DNA of 64,000 nucleotides from Bacteroidota bacterium (GCA_009773515.1 WSXX01000016.1:1-64000); one strand, 5' to 3'; positions 28,035 to 36,536 are shown, numbered from the stretch's first letter. The notes: generated by a model from the sequence alone, not told the origin. Translations and numbers: made by a program.

Positions 28035-30179
28035 ATGAGCAAAAAATACATGTTGAAGGAGTTGTTACTGCCTTTGGGACTTATTGTTATTTCCCTGATT
28101 TCCAATGCCCAAACCAATGATTCAGTCTTTCGGCTACCTGTTTTTGAAGTAATTGAGAGCCCGCTTCAGAAAAACTTACCACTTTCCAGAATAAATGCAT
28201 CACAAATTGAGTTGATTCCTATCAACGATCTTGGCGAAATACTAAGAAGAGAAAGTAATGTAAGCGGAATCCGCAAAGGTGGGTATGCAATCGACCCCAT
28301 CGTAAGAGGTTACAGATATTCACAAATCAATGTTTTTCTGGACGACGGAATCCACATAGAAGGCGGATGCCCAAACCGCATGGACCCTGTCATGTCGCAT
28401 GTTGAGCCGGAGCTGATTCAACAGATTGAGATCGTTAAAGGGCCCTATCTGCTGCAGTATGGCCCCTCCCCATCTGCCAGTATAAGACTTAAAACCCGTC
28501 CGGGAGAAATGGCCTTCAAAAAAGGATTTGGCGTAAAATCAATTACCGGATATGATGCCAACAGGAATGGCCTCAAACAGCATCTTACTCTATCAGGCTC
28601 AAACGAAAGATCGTTTATCAGAGTTGGCGGCGGGATAAAAAACTATGGAAATTATACCGATGGCAAAGGCAGAGAATGGAAATCATCTTATCATAAAAAA
28701 GATATTTCGGCAGATGTTGGTTACAAAGCCGGGAAATCTATTCTGACAGGCTTTTCGTATAAAGGATCATTCGGTCGCGATGTTTTGTTTCCTGCATTGC
28801 CAATGGATGAAATTGAGGATAATACACACATTTTTTCAGGATATTTTAACCATTCCAATCCACTTAAACCGGATCAGTCTTTTTCAGTTTCAGCCTATCA
28901 TACCCGTGTTTTTCATTTAATGGATAACAGTTTTAGGCCTCAATATTCCATGATTGTTCCTCCAAATACAGGAATAATGCAGGCCGTTGCTTCGGTTAAT
29001 ACCAGCACTACGGGAGGACGGGTTGCTTTCAGCCATGCTGTGCAAAAATTAAAATTTTCTCACGGTGCGGATTACAGAATTACGAAAAAAGACGGAACCC
29101 GCAACATGCTGATGATCATGGAAATGGATGGTCAAACATTTACTTCAGGCAAGTCTTTTAACCTTTGGAAGGAGTCTGTGATAAACAATTCAGGAGCGTT
29201 TTCAGGTGTTGAATGGGGATATAAAAGATTTGAAGTATCTTCAATTCTGCGATTCGATCTGAATCAGGCAAGTTCAGGTGATACATTGCTTATTGAGAAG
29301 AATGAAAGAACATGGTTCGAAAGTAAACCTGTGGATCAGTTCCTGATAAGTTTTGCAGTAAATTCATCTTATAAAATAAGTGAAAAGACCTCCATTAGTC
29401 TGGGCATTGCCCGCGGGCAAAGATCGGGAGACATGCAGGAAAGATACATCAAATTTCTGGCTACCGGCTACGACCGATACGACTATCTTGGCAACCCCGA
29501 CCTTAAACCAGAAACTAATTTTCAAACAGATCTGATGCTCAGAAGTAATCCCGGAAAAGTAAATTTTTCCTTGAATCTGTTCAGGTCACAGATCAGCGAT
29601 TATATTACAGGATCGCTCGTACCTCCATCCGTTGCCAGACCTGTGAGTCAGGGAGCACCTGGAGTAAAACAATTCAACAATATAGATAAAGCTGTACTAA
29701 TGGGTTTTGAAGCCAGCGCAGATTATGCTATTTCTACAAATACAAGCTTATCATTCTCAGCAGGTTATACTTATGCATATTTCCCTGAAATTGAGCGAAT
29801 AACATTTGAAAACAATCAGATTTCAGGAACTGAGATGATCAAGAATGATCCCATCCCTGAAATTCCTGCTTTTGAGGCTATGTTCTCATTATCGCATCAT
29901 TTTGTAAAAGTTAAAATCAAACCGGTGATTTCATTCAGGGCAGTTGCTTGTCAGAATCATGTTTCGCTGGACGCGTACGAAGAGTCAACACCTTCTTATC
30001 TGATCTCAGACTTTTTTGTAACTTACACTCCTTTCAGGAAAATAAGCATTGCAGCCGGAGCAAATAATCTTTTCAACACTGCCTATTACGACCATTTAAA
30101 CAGGAGGCTATTGGGAAGCACCGAAAAACTCTTTGAGCCCGGTAGAACACTCTTTATTAACCTGAAAATTGATTTTTGA
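28035..30179 (+). CDS. TonB-dependent receptor of copper-importer (OprC/NosA-like) type
   Basis: A 714-residue outer-membrane TonB-dependent receptor with signal peptide (ending SNAQ), plug domain and 22-strand-type barrel. The plug contains GGCPNRMDP, giving a CxxxM motif at C112/M116. An HxM motif occurs at H294/M296, 182 residues later. In Pseudomonas OprC the copper ligands form a CxxxM-HxM site (C143, M147, H323, M325), with almost the same spacing, so copper import is a strong prediction. A methionine-rich stretch (NMLMIMEMDG) follows in the barrel. The frame is open from a TTG at 27948, but ATG 28035 (or 28050) starts the signal peptide. Its stop overlaps the MbnP-like ATG by one base, so the two genes are coupled. 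Confidence 0.88.
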   Translation: MSKKYMLKELLLPLGLIVISLISNAQTNDSVFRLPVFEVIESPLQKNLPLSRINASQIELIPINDLGEILRRESNVSGIRKGGYAIDPIVRGYRYSQINVFLDDGIHIEGGCPNRMDPVMSHVEPELIQQIEIVKGPYLLQYGPSPSASIRLKTRPGEMAFKKGFGVKSITGYDANRNGLKQHLTLSGSNERSFIRVGGGIKNYGNYTDGKGREWKSSYHKKDISADVGYKAGKSILTGFSYKGSFGRDVLFPALPMDEIEDNTHIFSGYFNHSNPLKPDQSFSVSAYHTRVFHLMDNSFRPQYSMIVPPNTGIMQAVASVNTSTTGGRVAFSHAVQKLKFSHGADYRITKKDGTRNMLMIMEMDGQTFTSGKSFNLWKESVINNSGAFSGVEWGYKRFEVSSILRFDLNQASSGDTLLIEKNERTWFESKPVDQFLISFAVNSSYKISEKTSISLGIARGQRSGDMQERYIKFLATGYDRYDYLGNPDLKPETNFQTDLMLRSNPGKVNFSLNLFRSQISDYITGSLVPPSVARPVSQGAPGVKQFNNIDKAVLMGFEASADYAISTNTSLSFSAGYTYAYFPEIERITFENNQISGTEMIKNDPIPEIPAFEAMFSLSHHFVKVKIKPVISFRAVACQNHVSLDAYEESTPSYLISDFFVTYTPFRKISIAAGANNLFNTAYYDHLNRRLLGSTEKLFEPGRTLFINLKIDF

Positions 30180-30994
30180 TGAAACAACAAATAAATAATG
30201 CAATTTACACGAGAAAACTGTTTTTGGGGTTAGCCTTAATCCTGACAATTGTAACATCATGTACTGAAAAAAAGCCGGCAGAAACTTCAAATAAACTAAA
30301 TCTAAAGTTCAGTCATAAGGTTGATAACAACAACCTGATTTTCAATGAAATGATATACACCAATGCTGCCGGAAACAATTATGAAGTCACGGAGGTAATG
30401 TATTTTATATCTGACCTGAAACTTCACCACAGCGATGGAAGAACGATACAACCGGCGCAATGGGATGACATTCATTACATCGACACCAATATCCCATCTA
30501 CCTTCGACTGGATTGTTGGAAAAGATATACCCACAGGACTTTATGACAGCCTTACATTTACATTCGGCTTTTCACAAGCCCGCAATCAGTCATTCATGTT
30601 CGTCAATCCACCGGAAGTTAATATGGCATGGCCGGAAGTTCTCGGCGGAGGATTTCATTACCTGATGCTTAACGGATGGTGGAAAGATCTTCAGGATGTG
30701 CGCAGGCCTTTCAATTTTCATCTTGGAATTGGCCAGATTTACGCCAACAACAGCGGTCAGATTTCAGATATTACGGGATTCGTTCATAATAATTTTACGG
30801 TCAGACCCGCGGGTGAGAAATTAAGAATTGAAGAGAATAAAGAAAATGTAATTAATCTGGTAATGCATATCGAAAGCTGGTTTGATACGCCATTGATTTA
30901 TGATCATAATATCTGGGGTGGAGCTATTATGCAAAACCAGGAAGCCATGCATATGGCTGCAATTAATGGCAGAGATATATTCAGCATTGAATAA
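30179..30994 (+). CDS. MbnP-like lipoprotein, copper-associated
   Basis: A 271-residue lipoprotein (lipobox TIVTSC, Cys28) with the features of the MbnP family, which is linked to copper handling in methanotrophs and to copper receptors in many bacteria: KFSHKVDNNNLIFNEMIYTNAAG, YFISDLKLH and a Trp/His-rich second half (DIHYIDTN, FHYLMLNGWW, FNFHLGIGQ). The usual MbnH di-haem partner is not found next to it. The start ATG overlaps the receptor stop codon by one base; a TTG one codon upstream is less likely. It probably receives or presents copper at the outer membrane for the adjacent receptor. The family call is confident, the exact role less so. Confidence 0.8.
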   Translation: MKQQINNAIYTRKLFLGLALILTIVTSCTEKKPAETSNKLNLKFSHKVDNNNLIFNEMIYTNAAGNNYEVTEVMYFISDLKLHHSDGRTIQPAQWDDIHYIDTNIPSTFDWIVGKDIPTGLYDSLTFTFGFSQARNQSFMFVNPPEVNMAWPEVLGGGFHYLMLNGWWKDLQDVRRPFNFHLGIGQIYANNSGQISDITGFVHNNFTVRPAGEKLRIEENKENVINLVMHIESWFDTPLIYDHNIWGGAIMQNQEAMHMAAINGRDIFSIE

Positions 30995-31023
30995 CAAAAG
31001 CGCCTTATGGGCGCTTTTGCTTT
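30995..31023 (+). terminator. Terminator of the copper receptor operon
   Basis: Perfect 10-bp stem (30995-31004 with 31010-31019, CAAAAGCGCC/GGCGCTTTTG), 5-nt loop, T-rich tail. Confidence 0.8.
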
Positions 31024-31061
31024 AAGATTCGATTAAATTTCGTTTAGTTAAGAAAATTTGT

Positions 31062-31106
31062 CTTCGACTCCGCTCAGACTGACAGTCATCCTGAGCGGAG
31101 TCGAAG
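31062..31106. repeat. Perfect 16-bp inverted repeat, REP-like
   Basis: CTTCGACTCCGCTCAG at 31062-31077 is perfectly complementary to 31091-31106 with a 13-nt loop. A small nested GACT/AGTC pair is in the loop. GC-rich compared with its surroundings and lying in the gap between convergent operons, it looks like a dispersed palindromic element rather than a terminator. Only this one copy is seen in the window. Confidence 0.6.
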
Positions 31107-31187
31107 GACATTTGAACAATTAATTTTCAATTTCTAAATCTTTACTAAATGAGGATAGATTGTAGATTCAACAATTTATCAGCAGAA

Positions 31188-31724
31188 TTAGTATCTCTGG
31201 CAATCTCCTCTTCCTGGTCCACGACCATAATCCCCTTTTCCTGAACGGCCAGCTTTGTAACCTTTTCCATCGCGATTGCCTCTACCCTGACGGGCATCAA
31301 AAACTGCTTTTTGCTCATCATTCAGCAAAACCCGAACATCTCTTTTGTGTGCTTCTCTGGCTTTCATAAGATCGCCTTTCAGCTTAGAAATATCATCAAT
31401 TGTGCGATCTATTTCTTCTGCATCCTGATTTTCAGCAAGTCTAAGTGTATTTAGTCGGGCATGTTTTTCGCCAAGTTCTGCACGCATAAGGTTGGCTTTG
31501 CGCAAATGCTCAGTTCTGAGTTTTTCAATGCCTGCTTTCTGATCATCAGTTAATGAAGGGATTCTGCAATCCATGTCACGTTCGGCGTAAGCTGCGTCGT
31601 TTCCGGCTCTGTTGCCTCTGCCTTCTCCCCTGCCATATGGCTGTGCCGAAAGGAAAGATGGAATTATCATCAGGATTATAAATCCGGAAGCGATTGCCAT
31701 TGTTTTTAAATTCATGTTTTTCAT
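31188..31724 (-). CDS. Spy/CpxP-like periplasmic protein
   Basis: A 178-residue exported protein: signal peptide (ending FLSAQ), a helical Spy/CpxP-like core with LTDDQKAGIEKLRTEH and LLNDEQKAVFDARQG (LTxxQ-type repeats), flanked by Gly/Arg-rich low-complexity tails (GRGEGRGNRAG and GRSGKGDYGRGPGRG). Family members are periplasmic chaperones or metal/stress sensors. It is the last gene of the ECF-sigma cassette, 37 nt after a related gene. Confidence 0.75.
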   Translation of the reverse strand: MKNMNLKTMAIASGFIILMIIPSFLSAQPYGRGEGRGNRAGNDAAYAERDMDCRIPSLTDDQKAGIEKLRTEHLRKANLMRAELGEKHARLNTLRLAENQDAEEIDRTIDDISKLKGDLMKAREAHKRDVRVLLNDEQKAVFDARQGRGNRDGKGYKAGRSGKGDYGRGPGRGDCQRY

Positions 31725-31761
31725 AGTTGTTTGGTTTTAAGAGTGAATATTTACTAATTTT

Positions 31762-32298
31762 TTAATTTTGTCCACGCCGGTGTCTGTGCCTTGGGCCATC
31801 TCCTTTCATGCCATCACCGCGCATAATCATTTCCCTGAAAAAGCCTTCGAGTTTAGCGTACTGATCAGGAGTGGCAATAGTTCGCATATCAATTAAATGC
31901 ATGGCCGAATGGAATCTCATTTGTGCATGATTTTCTCCGATTTTTTCACAAAATGCTTTGATGACAGTGGTATCTGGTTCAGCTTTAAGTACTTCGTCAA
32001 TCAAAAGCTGATTTATTCTCCTGATCTCACTCATGTGAGGTTGAGTATTCTGCCTGAGAATATCTTTTGAGAATTTGAGTTCTTCGGCTTGTTCTTCAGA
32101 GAAACCCAGTTCATTCATCATCATTCGTGGGCCGATATACTTCGAATCACCTGGTGTCTCATTACCTTCTGTATCAATCTCTTTGTTCTCACTCTGATTA
32201 TTCAGCCTCGTGACCACCGAAACGGCAGCACCAACATTTATCAGCGTAAGCAGGACGAAGATTATAATGAGGATCTTATTTCTTTTTGTAATTGCCAT
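31762..32298 (-). CDS. Membrane-anchored periplasmic heavy-metal-sensor-like protein
   Basis: A 178-residue protein with one N-terminal membrane segment (about residues 8-30) and a periplasmic helical domain of the CnrX/Spy kind: LGFSEEQAEELKFSKDILRQNTQPHMSEIRR and TPDQYAKLEGFFREMI. His/Met residues are frequent (HAQMRFHSAMHLIDMR) and the tail is basic (RHRHRRGQN). CnrX-type sensors sit in the same operon as an ECF sigma factor, as here. Metal sensing is inferred from family and context. Confidence 0.7.
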   Translation of the reverse strand: MAITKRNKILIIIFVLLTLINVGAAVSVVTRLNNQSENKEIDTEGNETPGDSKYIGPRMMMNELGFSEEQAEELKFSKDILRQNTQPHMSEIRRINQLLIDEVLKAEPDTTVIKAFCEKIGENHAQMRFHSAMHLIDMRTIATPDQYAKLEGFFREMIMRGDGMKGDGPRHRHRRGQN

Positions 32299-32309
32299 TG
32301 TTGTAAGTG

Positions 32310-32771
32310 TTAGTTGCCTGAAAGATAACTCTCAATGAATTCTGATGATTCATCATTCAAGTGAATATCCAATGCGTAAAGCTCCGGCGTAGTGCTGACT
32401 GATGCAGTTCCCTGAGCAGGTTGAGCAGTAAATGCAAGTATTTGTCCTCCAAGCCATATTCCCAAAAGTACCGAGGCAGCAGCCATTGCAAAAGGAGCCC
32501 CGATTCTGAAAATTTTTACAACTGGTTTTTTTGTTGATGAATCTTCTCTTTCTATCTTCAACATTCTGCGTTGAATTTTACCAAAGAGTTCAGGATCATT
32601 CATTGATCTGCGCCCGGAAATAATACTTTCAGAACCGGATTGAACGACCTGTTGAAATGCGCTGCATGAACTACACTGCGCAAGATGTTCTTCAAGCGTT
32701 TTTGCGCCGGAAGGATTCTTATTGATGTCAATGCCATCAAGAATCTGTTCTTCAAAGGTTTTGCAGTTCAT
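32310..32771 (-). CDS. Zinc-finger anti-sigma factor
   Basis: A 153-residue anti-sigma factor. The N-terminal zf-HC2-like motif HLAQCSSC (HX3CX2C) is followed by a basic linker and a single membrane segment (about residues 95-115), with a short periplasmic tail. It should hold the ECF sigma factor encoded immediately upstream at the membrane. It lies 57 nt after the sigma gene and 11 nt before the sensor gene. Confidence 0.82.
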   Translation of the reverse strand: MNCKTFEEQILDGIDINKNPSGAKTLEEHLAQCSSCSAFQQVVQSGSESIISGRRSMNDPELFGKIQRRMLKIEREDSSTKKPVVKIFRIGAPFAMAAASVLLGIWLGGQILAFTAQPAQGTASVSTTPELYALDIHLNDESSEFIESYLSGN

Positions 32772-32828
32772 CTTGTTTGCTTTTTAGTTTGACACATTCA
32801 ATATCAAAAACTTGTGTTTTTTTTAAAT

Positions 32829-33395
32829 TCATTTCAAAAGCGGAGTGAGCCTTTTCCTGAGGTTTACTTTCGCCCTGTGCATCAGCGACTCGACTGCAGG
32901 CAGGGTAACATTCATAATTTCAGCAATTTCAGCATAAGGCAAATCTTCAATTTTGTGAAGCGTAAAGGCGATCCGTTGATTATCAGGAAGATTTGAAATG
33001 GCAGCATATAAGAAGCGACTTCTTTCCTGCTGTTCCATATTTTCATTAAGTACAGAAGGTTCTTCTGAAACAGGATTATCATCACTTTCATCATCACTGA
33101 AAAAAGAAGAAAGCTCTTTCCAGAAGCGCCACTTCTTATTGTTTCTGATAAAGTTGAGCGAGCGATTGGTTGAAATCCGATATAACCAGGTGCTTAATTT
33201 CGAATCACCCCTGAATTTATGGGCACTGTTAAAAACCTCGATAAAAATATCCTGGGTAAGATCCTGTGCATCATGTGAATTCTGCAAAAAACCAAAACAA
33301 ACGTTATATACCAGAATCTGATACTGATCAACCAATGCCTTCCAGGCTTCGGAATCTTTCGCAATCAATCCTTTTATCAGATCAGGTTCAGTCAT
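32829..33395 (-). CDS. ECF-family RNA polymerase sigma factor
   Basis: A 188-residue sigma-70 family protein of the extracytoplasmic-function type: region 2 (DAQDLTQDIFIEVFNSAHKF and STWLYRISTNRSLNFIR) and region 4 (LPDNQRIAFTLHKIEDLPYAEIAEIMN ... VESLMHRAKVNLRKRL) are both present and linked by an acidic spacer. It heads a four-gene unit with its anti-sigma factor and two Spy/CnrX-like periplasmic proteins. The unit faces the copper receptor operon, so copper or envelope stress is a plausible signal. Confidence 0.9.
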   Translation of the reverse strand: MTEPDLIKGLIAKDSEAWKALVDQYQILVYNVCFGFLQNSHDAQDLTQDIFIEVFNSAHKFRGDSKLSTWLYRISTNRSLNFIRNNKKWRFWKELSSFFSDDESDDNPVSEEPSVLNENMEQQERSRFLYAAISNLPDNQRIAFTLHKIEDLPYAEIAEIMNVTLPAVESLMHRAKVNLRKRLTPLLK

Positions 33396-33629
33396 ATAAT
33401 TGGCAGGCGGCTTTGTTTGGCTTCAAAGTATCTAATATATGGACAATATTTAAACCAAAAACTTGCGCTACATCAGAATTATCTTTTAAAAAACAGGATC
33501 CGGTATATGGAATCTAGAGATTGATGCAATGTTATGCAGCATTCGAAAGAAATTACACAAGGAAGTTGATGGTATAATAAATTCTCAATAATTGTGAATG
33601 GACAAATACATTACGATTAAAATTAGAAG

Positions 33630-33637
33630 TAATTTTG
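33630..33637 (+). promoter_or_regulatory. -7 element upstream of the small secreted protein gene
   Basis: TAATTTTG matches TAnnTTTG at 8/8 positions, 21 nt before the ATG at 33659. No clear -33 box was found. Confidence 0.35.
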
Positions 33638-33658
33638 CAGAAAGAAAAGATTCATACC

Positions 33659-34018
33659 ATGTTCTGGAAGTCGAATCGGAGCAGACTTAAAGTGTTCCTT
33701 CATTTCTTACTTCTTTTCGCCACACTAGCGCTGTCAGCAAAGGCAAACCAACCTGTGCTGCCGGGTAATTTTATTTCGGAATCGCATACCAGTTTTGAAT
33801 TCAGAGATTTTGCTTTACTTCCTTTCTCAACCGAATCGCGCGATTTCAGTCCAACAAAATTAATTATCAGCATTGATAAGAATAAGGTGTTTCCTTTTCT
33901 TACTTTCGAAGATCTTGCCAACCCTTTAACCAGACACAGGTATTTTCAGATACCTGATTTTTATTATTCATCTTGTCTGATCCCCGTTCTTGATCGCAAT
34001 TGCATTTTACGGATTTAG
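33659..34018 (+). CDS. Small secreted protein of unknown function
   Basis: I do not recognise this 119-residue protein. It has a basic N terminus and a clear signal-peptide-like hydrophobic segment (VFLHFLLLFATLALSAKA), then a Phe-rich mature part of about 90 residues with two cysteines near the C terminus (SSCLIP and RNCILRI). The frame is open from TTG 33635, but ATG 33659 is a better start. Its neighbours give no functional hint; it is divergent from the ECF-sigma cassette. Confidence 0.5.
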   Translation: MFWKSNRSRLKVFLHFLLLFATLALSAKANQPVLPGNFISESHTSFEFRDFALLPFSTESRDFSPTKLIISIDKNKVFPFLTFEDLANPLTRHRYFQIPDFYYSSCLIPVLDRNCILRI

Positions 34019-34103
34019 AATTTTCATTTTTCAGAGAAGTGCGCTAAAATCAGTGCATTCTCTATTGAGTTCAAGATTTTTCAAACCGTAAAAATTTCAA
34101 AAA

Positions 34104-34226
34104 ATGTCAACTGATAATCAATCAGAAAAGGCCGGCATGTCTGGTTTTAAACCTTTTATAATCATATTTGCCATATTGGTAGTGGTTTCATTTCTGCTGA
34201 AAGTAGTAATGGAGATGGTCATGTAA
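34104..34226 (+). CDS. 40-residue single-span membrane protein
   Basis: A short frame encodes a polar N terminus of about 15 residues (MSTDNQSEKAGMSG), then one hydrophobic helix (PFIIIFAILVVVSFLL) and a short Met-rich tail (KVVMEMVM). It is followed after about 20 nt by a strong terminator, which supports it as a discrete transcribed gene. I cannot assign a function. Its position ahead of exbB-exbD-tonB may be chance. No Shine-Dalgarno sequence is visible, as expected for this phylum. Confidence 0.5.
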   Translation: MSTDNQSEKAGMSGFKPFIIIFAILVVVSFLLKVVMEMVM

Positions 34227-34247
34227 AAACATGAGAATATGATAATT

Positions 34248-34288
34248 AAAGCAGGGAGGTGCAAAATACATAAGCACTTCCCTGCTTT
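34248..34288 (+). terminator. Terminator after the 40-residue membrane protein gene
   Basis: Arms 34251-34262 and 34274-34285 (GCAGGGAGGTGC pairing with GCACTTCCCTGC, one G-T pair), extended by A-T pairs into a T-rich tail. Confidence 0.75.
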
Positions 34289-34369
34289 GTTTTTGCTTGC
34301 CGGATAATAAAAAGTTCATTTTTCAGTTAAATATTAACAATAAGGTGTTGATAGTTTATGCCTGAGGGA

Positions 34370-34400
34370 TTTAAAGGGCTGAATTAAACCACTACTTTTA
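34370..34400 (+). promoter_or_regulatory. Putative promoter of exbB-exbD-tonB
   Basis: TTTA (34370-34373), 19 nt, TACTTTTA (34393-34400): 3/4 and 7/8 matches to the Bacteroidota boxes, about 20 nt before the exbB ATG. Confidence 0.4.
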
Positions 34401-34421
34401 CATTGAAAAAAAACTACTCCA

Positions 34422-35141
34422 ATGAATTTCGGATTTCTTTTACAAATTACCCAGCCTCTTGGCTCTTATGCCGATACGCTTAACAGAGCTGCCATAGAAG
34501 CAACTCAGGCCAGCGAAATAAAACTTTCCATTTGGGATCTTGCGCTGAAAGGCGGATGGATAATGATTCCCCTTGCAATTATGTCGGTATTTGCCGTTTA
34601 CATCTTTGTTGAACGATATATAGTCATCAACAGAGCCGCCAAAGATGAGCCAAACTTCATGAATAACATAAAGGACTTTATCCATAACGGAAGAATTGAC
34701 TCTGCACTATCGCTCTGCAAAAACAACCATTCGCCGCTTGCAAGAATGATTGAAAAAGGGGTTAATCGCATTGGCAAGCCACTAAGCGATATTAATGCCG
34801 CCATTGAAAATGTTGGCAAACTGGAAGTTTCAAAACTTGAAAAAAATATTGCCGGACTGGCAACAATAGCAGGAGCGGCTCCAATGATCGGGTTTCTTGG
34901 AACAGTAATCGGAATGGTAAGGGCCTTTTACGATATGTCGATGGCTGGCAATAATATTGACATTGCACTTTTATCAGGCGGTATTTATCAGGCAATGATT
35001 ACCACTGTTGCTGGTCTTATTGTGGGGATTATAGCATACATCTGCTACAACATTCTGGTAGCCAGAGTTGAGAAGGTTATTTTCCTTCTGGAAGCCAGAA
35101 CAACGGAGTTTATTGATCTGTTGCATGAGCCCGCATCCTGA
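34422..35141 (+). CDS. exbB: ExbB/TolQ-family proton channel subunit
   Basis: Inner-membrane channel subunit that, with ExbD, uses proton-motive force to drive TonB. The 239-residue product has three membrane segments: near 45-68 (WIMIPLAIMSVFAVYIFVERY), about 150-175 and about 190-215. Conserved segments include GLATIAGAAPMIGFLGTVIGMVRAF, typical of ExbB/MotA/TolQ. It is the first gene of exbB-exbD-tonB and would energise receptors such as the copper-type one at 28 kb. Confidence 0.92.
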   Translation: MNFGFLLQITQPLGSYADTLNRAAIEATQASEIKLSIWDLALKGGWIMIPLAIMSVFAVYIFVERYIVINRAAKDEPNFMNNIKDFIHNGRIDSALSLCKNNHSPLARMIEKGVNRIGKPLSDINAAIENVGKLEVSKLEKNIAGLATIAGAAPMIGFLGTVIGMVRAFYDMSMAGNNIDIALLSGGIYQAMITTVAGLIVGIIAYICYNILVARVEKVIFLLEARTTEFIDLLHEPAS

Positions 35142-35176
35142 TCATCTTTATGAATTTTCATTAAAATTTTTCAGGT

Positions 35177-35590
35177 ATGGCCTTAAAATCCAGAAATAAA
35201 ATAAACTCACAGTTCAGCACTGCTTCCATGTCGGATCTGGTGTTTCTGTTGCTGATTTTCTTTATGTTGACATCAACCCTTGTAAGTCCGAATGCCATTA
35301 AACTTTTATTGCCCTCAAGTTCGAGCAAGACAATGGCTAAACAATCGCTTACGGTGTATATTGATGCCAACTTCAATTACTTTGTCGAAGAAAATCAGGT
35401 AAACCCGGAATTTCTGGTTGAAACTCTAGGTGCAAATCTGCAGGGTCAATCAGATGCATCAGTTGTTCTTCGGGCTGATCAGACAGTCCCAGTACAATAT
35501 GTGGTTACCTTAATTGATGCAATCAATCAGGTGAATGAAATGACCAACACGAAACACAAAGTGATTCTAGCCACAAAACCAGCCAAATAG
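35177..35590 (+). CDS. exbD: ExbD/TolR-family protein
   Basis: A 137-residue partner of ExbB with one N-terminal membrane helix carrying the functionally essential Asp (SDLVFLLLIFFML, D20) and a periplasmic domain with the usual VVLRADQTVPVQYVVTLIDAI segment. It is in the same transcription unit, 35 nt after exbB. Many Bacteroidota have two exbD genes in tandem; only one is present here. Confidence 0.92.
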   Translation: MALKSRNKINSQFSTASMSDLVFLLLIFFMLTSTLVSPNAIKLLLPSSSSKTMAKQSLTVYIDANFNYFVEENQVNPEFLVETLGANLQGQSDASVVLRADQTVPVQYVVTLIDAINQVNEMTNTKHKVILATKPAK

Positions 35591-35645
35591 CCTAAGCAAA
35601 AGGCTGTTGGCAGGATTTTTGATTCTTCAAATCAAATTACAAACC

Positions 35646-36431
35646 ATGCAACTCGATAAAGATAAAATAAGAGGTATCGCCGGAACAATTCTATTCCATG
35701 CAATTTTGTTAGCAGGATTGTTATTTCTGGCATTACGCACACCTCTCCCTTTGCCCGAAGAAGCAGGTGTTGAGGTTAATCTCGGGTATTCTGACGAAGG
35801 CATGGGCGTAATACAACCGCGCGAACCTGCTCCGCTAGCTGCAGCTTCACCCCCAGTGACTCCAAAAGAAAGTGCCGAAGAGTTTGTAACTGAAGATACT
35901 GAAGAAGCACCTGCAATTAAACCTGTTGTAAAGGAAAAGCCGAAACCTGTTGAAAAACCGGAGGTAAAACCTACTCCAAAACCACAACCAAAGCCAGAGC
36001 CACAGCCGGTCGTCAACGAAAAAGCCATGTTTAAAGGAAAACAAGGCTCATCCGCTCAAGGTGGAAATGAAGGTATTACAGGCAAACCCGGAGATCAGGG
36101 AAAACCAACCGGAGACCCGAATGCAAGTGGTTACGATGGCACCGGCGGAAAGGGAGGTGGTGTCTCTTTTGACTTGTCAGGAAGAAGCTCGCGACTGATC
36201 CCTTCTCCACCTAAGACATTCCGCGAAAGAGGAACCGTTGTTGTGACCATTTTTGTAAACCGGGCAGGCGAAGTAACAAGGGTAATTTCAGGGGCCAAAG
36301 GCACAACCACCACCAGCAGTGAACTCCGGCAATTGGCCGAAAGAGCTGCTATGAAAGCCAGATTCAGCCCTAAAGCCGATGCAATGGAGGAACAAAAAGG
36401 AACTATTACTTATATTTTTGAGCTGAATTAG
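35646..36431 (+). CDS. tonB: TonB family energy transducer
   Basis: A 261-residue TonB: N-terminal membrane anchor (about residues 10-30), a Pro/Lys/Glu-rich periplasm-spanning stretch (PKPVEKPEVKPTPKPQPKPE), a Gly-rich linker, and a C-terminal TonB domain (GTVVVTIFVNRAGEVTRV ... KARFSPKADAMEEQKGTITYIFEL). A TTG at 35607 opens the frame, but ATG 35646 (MQLDKDKIRG) is the likely start. It is cotranscribed with exbB-exbD. Confidence 0.9.
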   Translation: MQLDKDKIRGIAGTILFHAILLAGLLFLALRTPLPLPEEAGVEVNLGYSDEGMGVIQPREPAPLAAASPPVTPKESAEEFVTEDTEEAPAIKPVVKEKPKPVEKPEVKPTPKPQPKPEPQPVVNEKAMFKGKQGSSAQGGNEGITGKPGDQGKPTGDPNASGYDGTGGKGGGVSFDLSGRSSRLIPSPPKTFRERGTVVVTIFVNRAGEVTRVISGAKGTTTTSSELRQLAERAAMKARFSPKADAMEEQKGTITYIFELN

Positions 36432-36536
36432 TCAGCGCGTTTTCAATTTCGAATGCTACTCTTCTGAGTATAATTATCAATACAAAATTCATTTTTGAAA
36501 CGGTAAAACATTCGTCGATCAAAACATTTCAGATTT

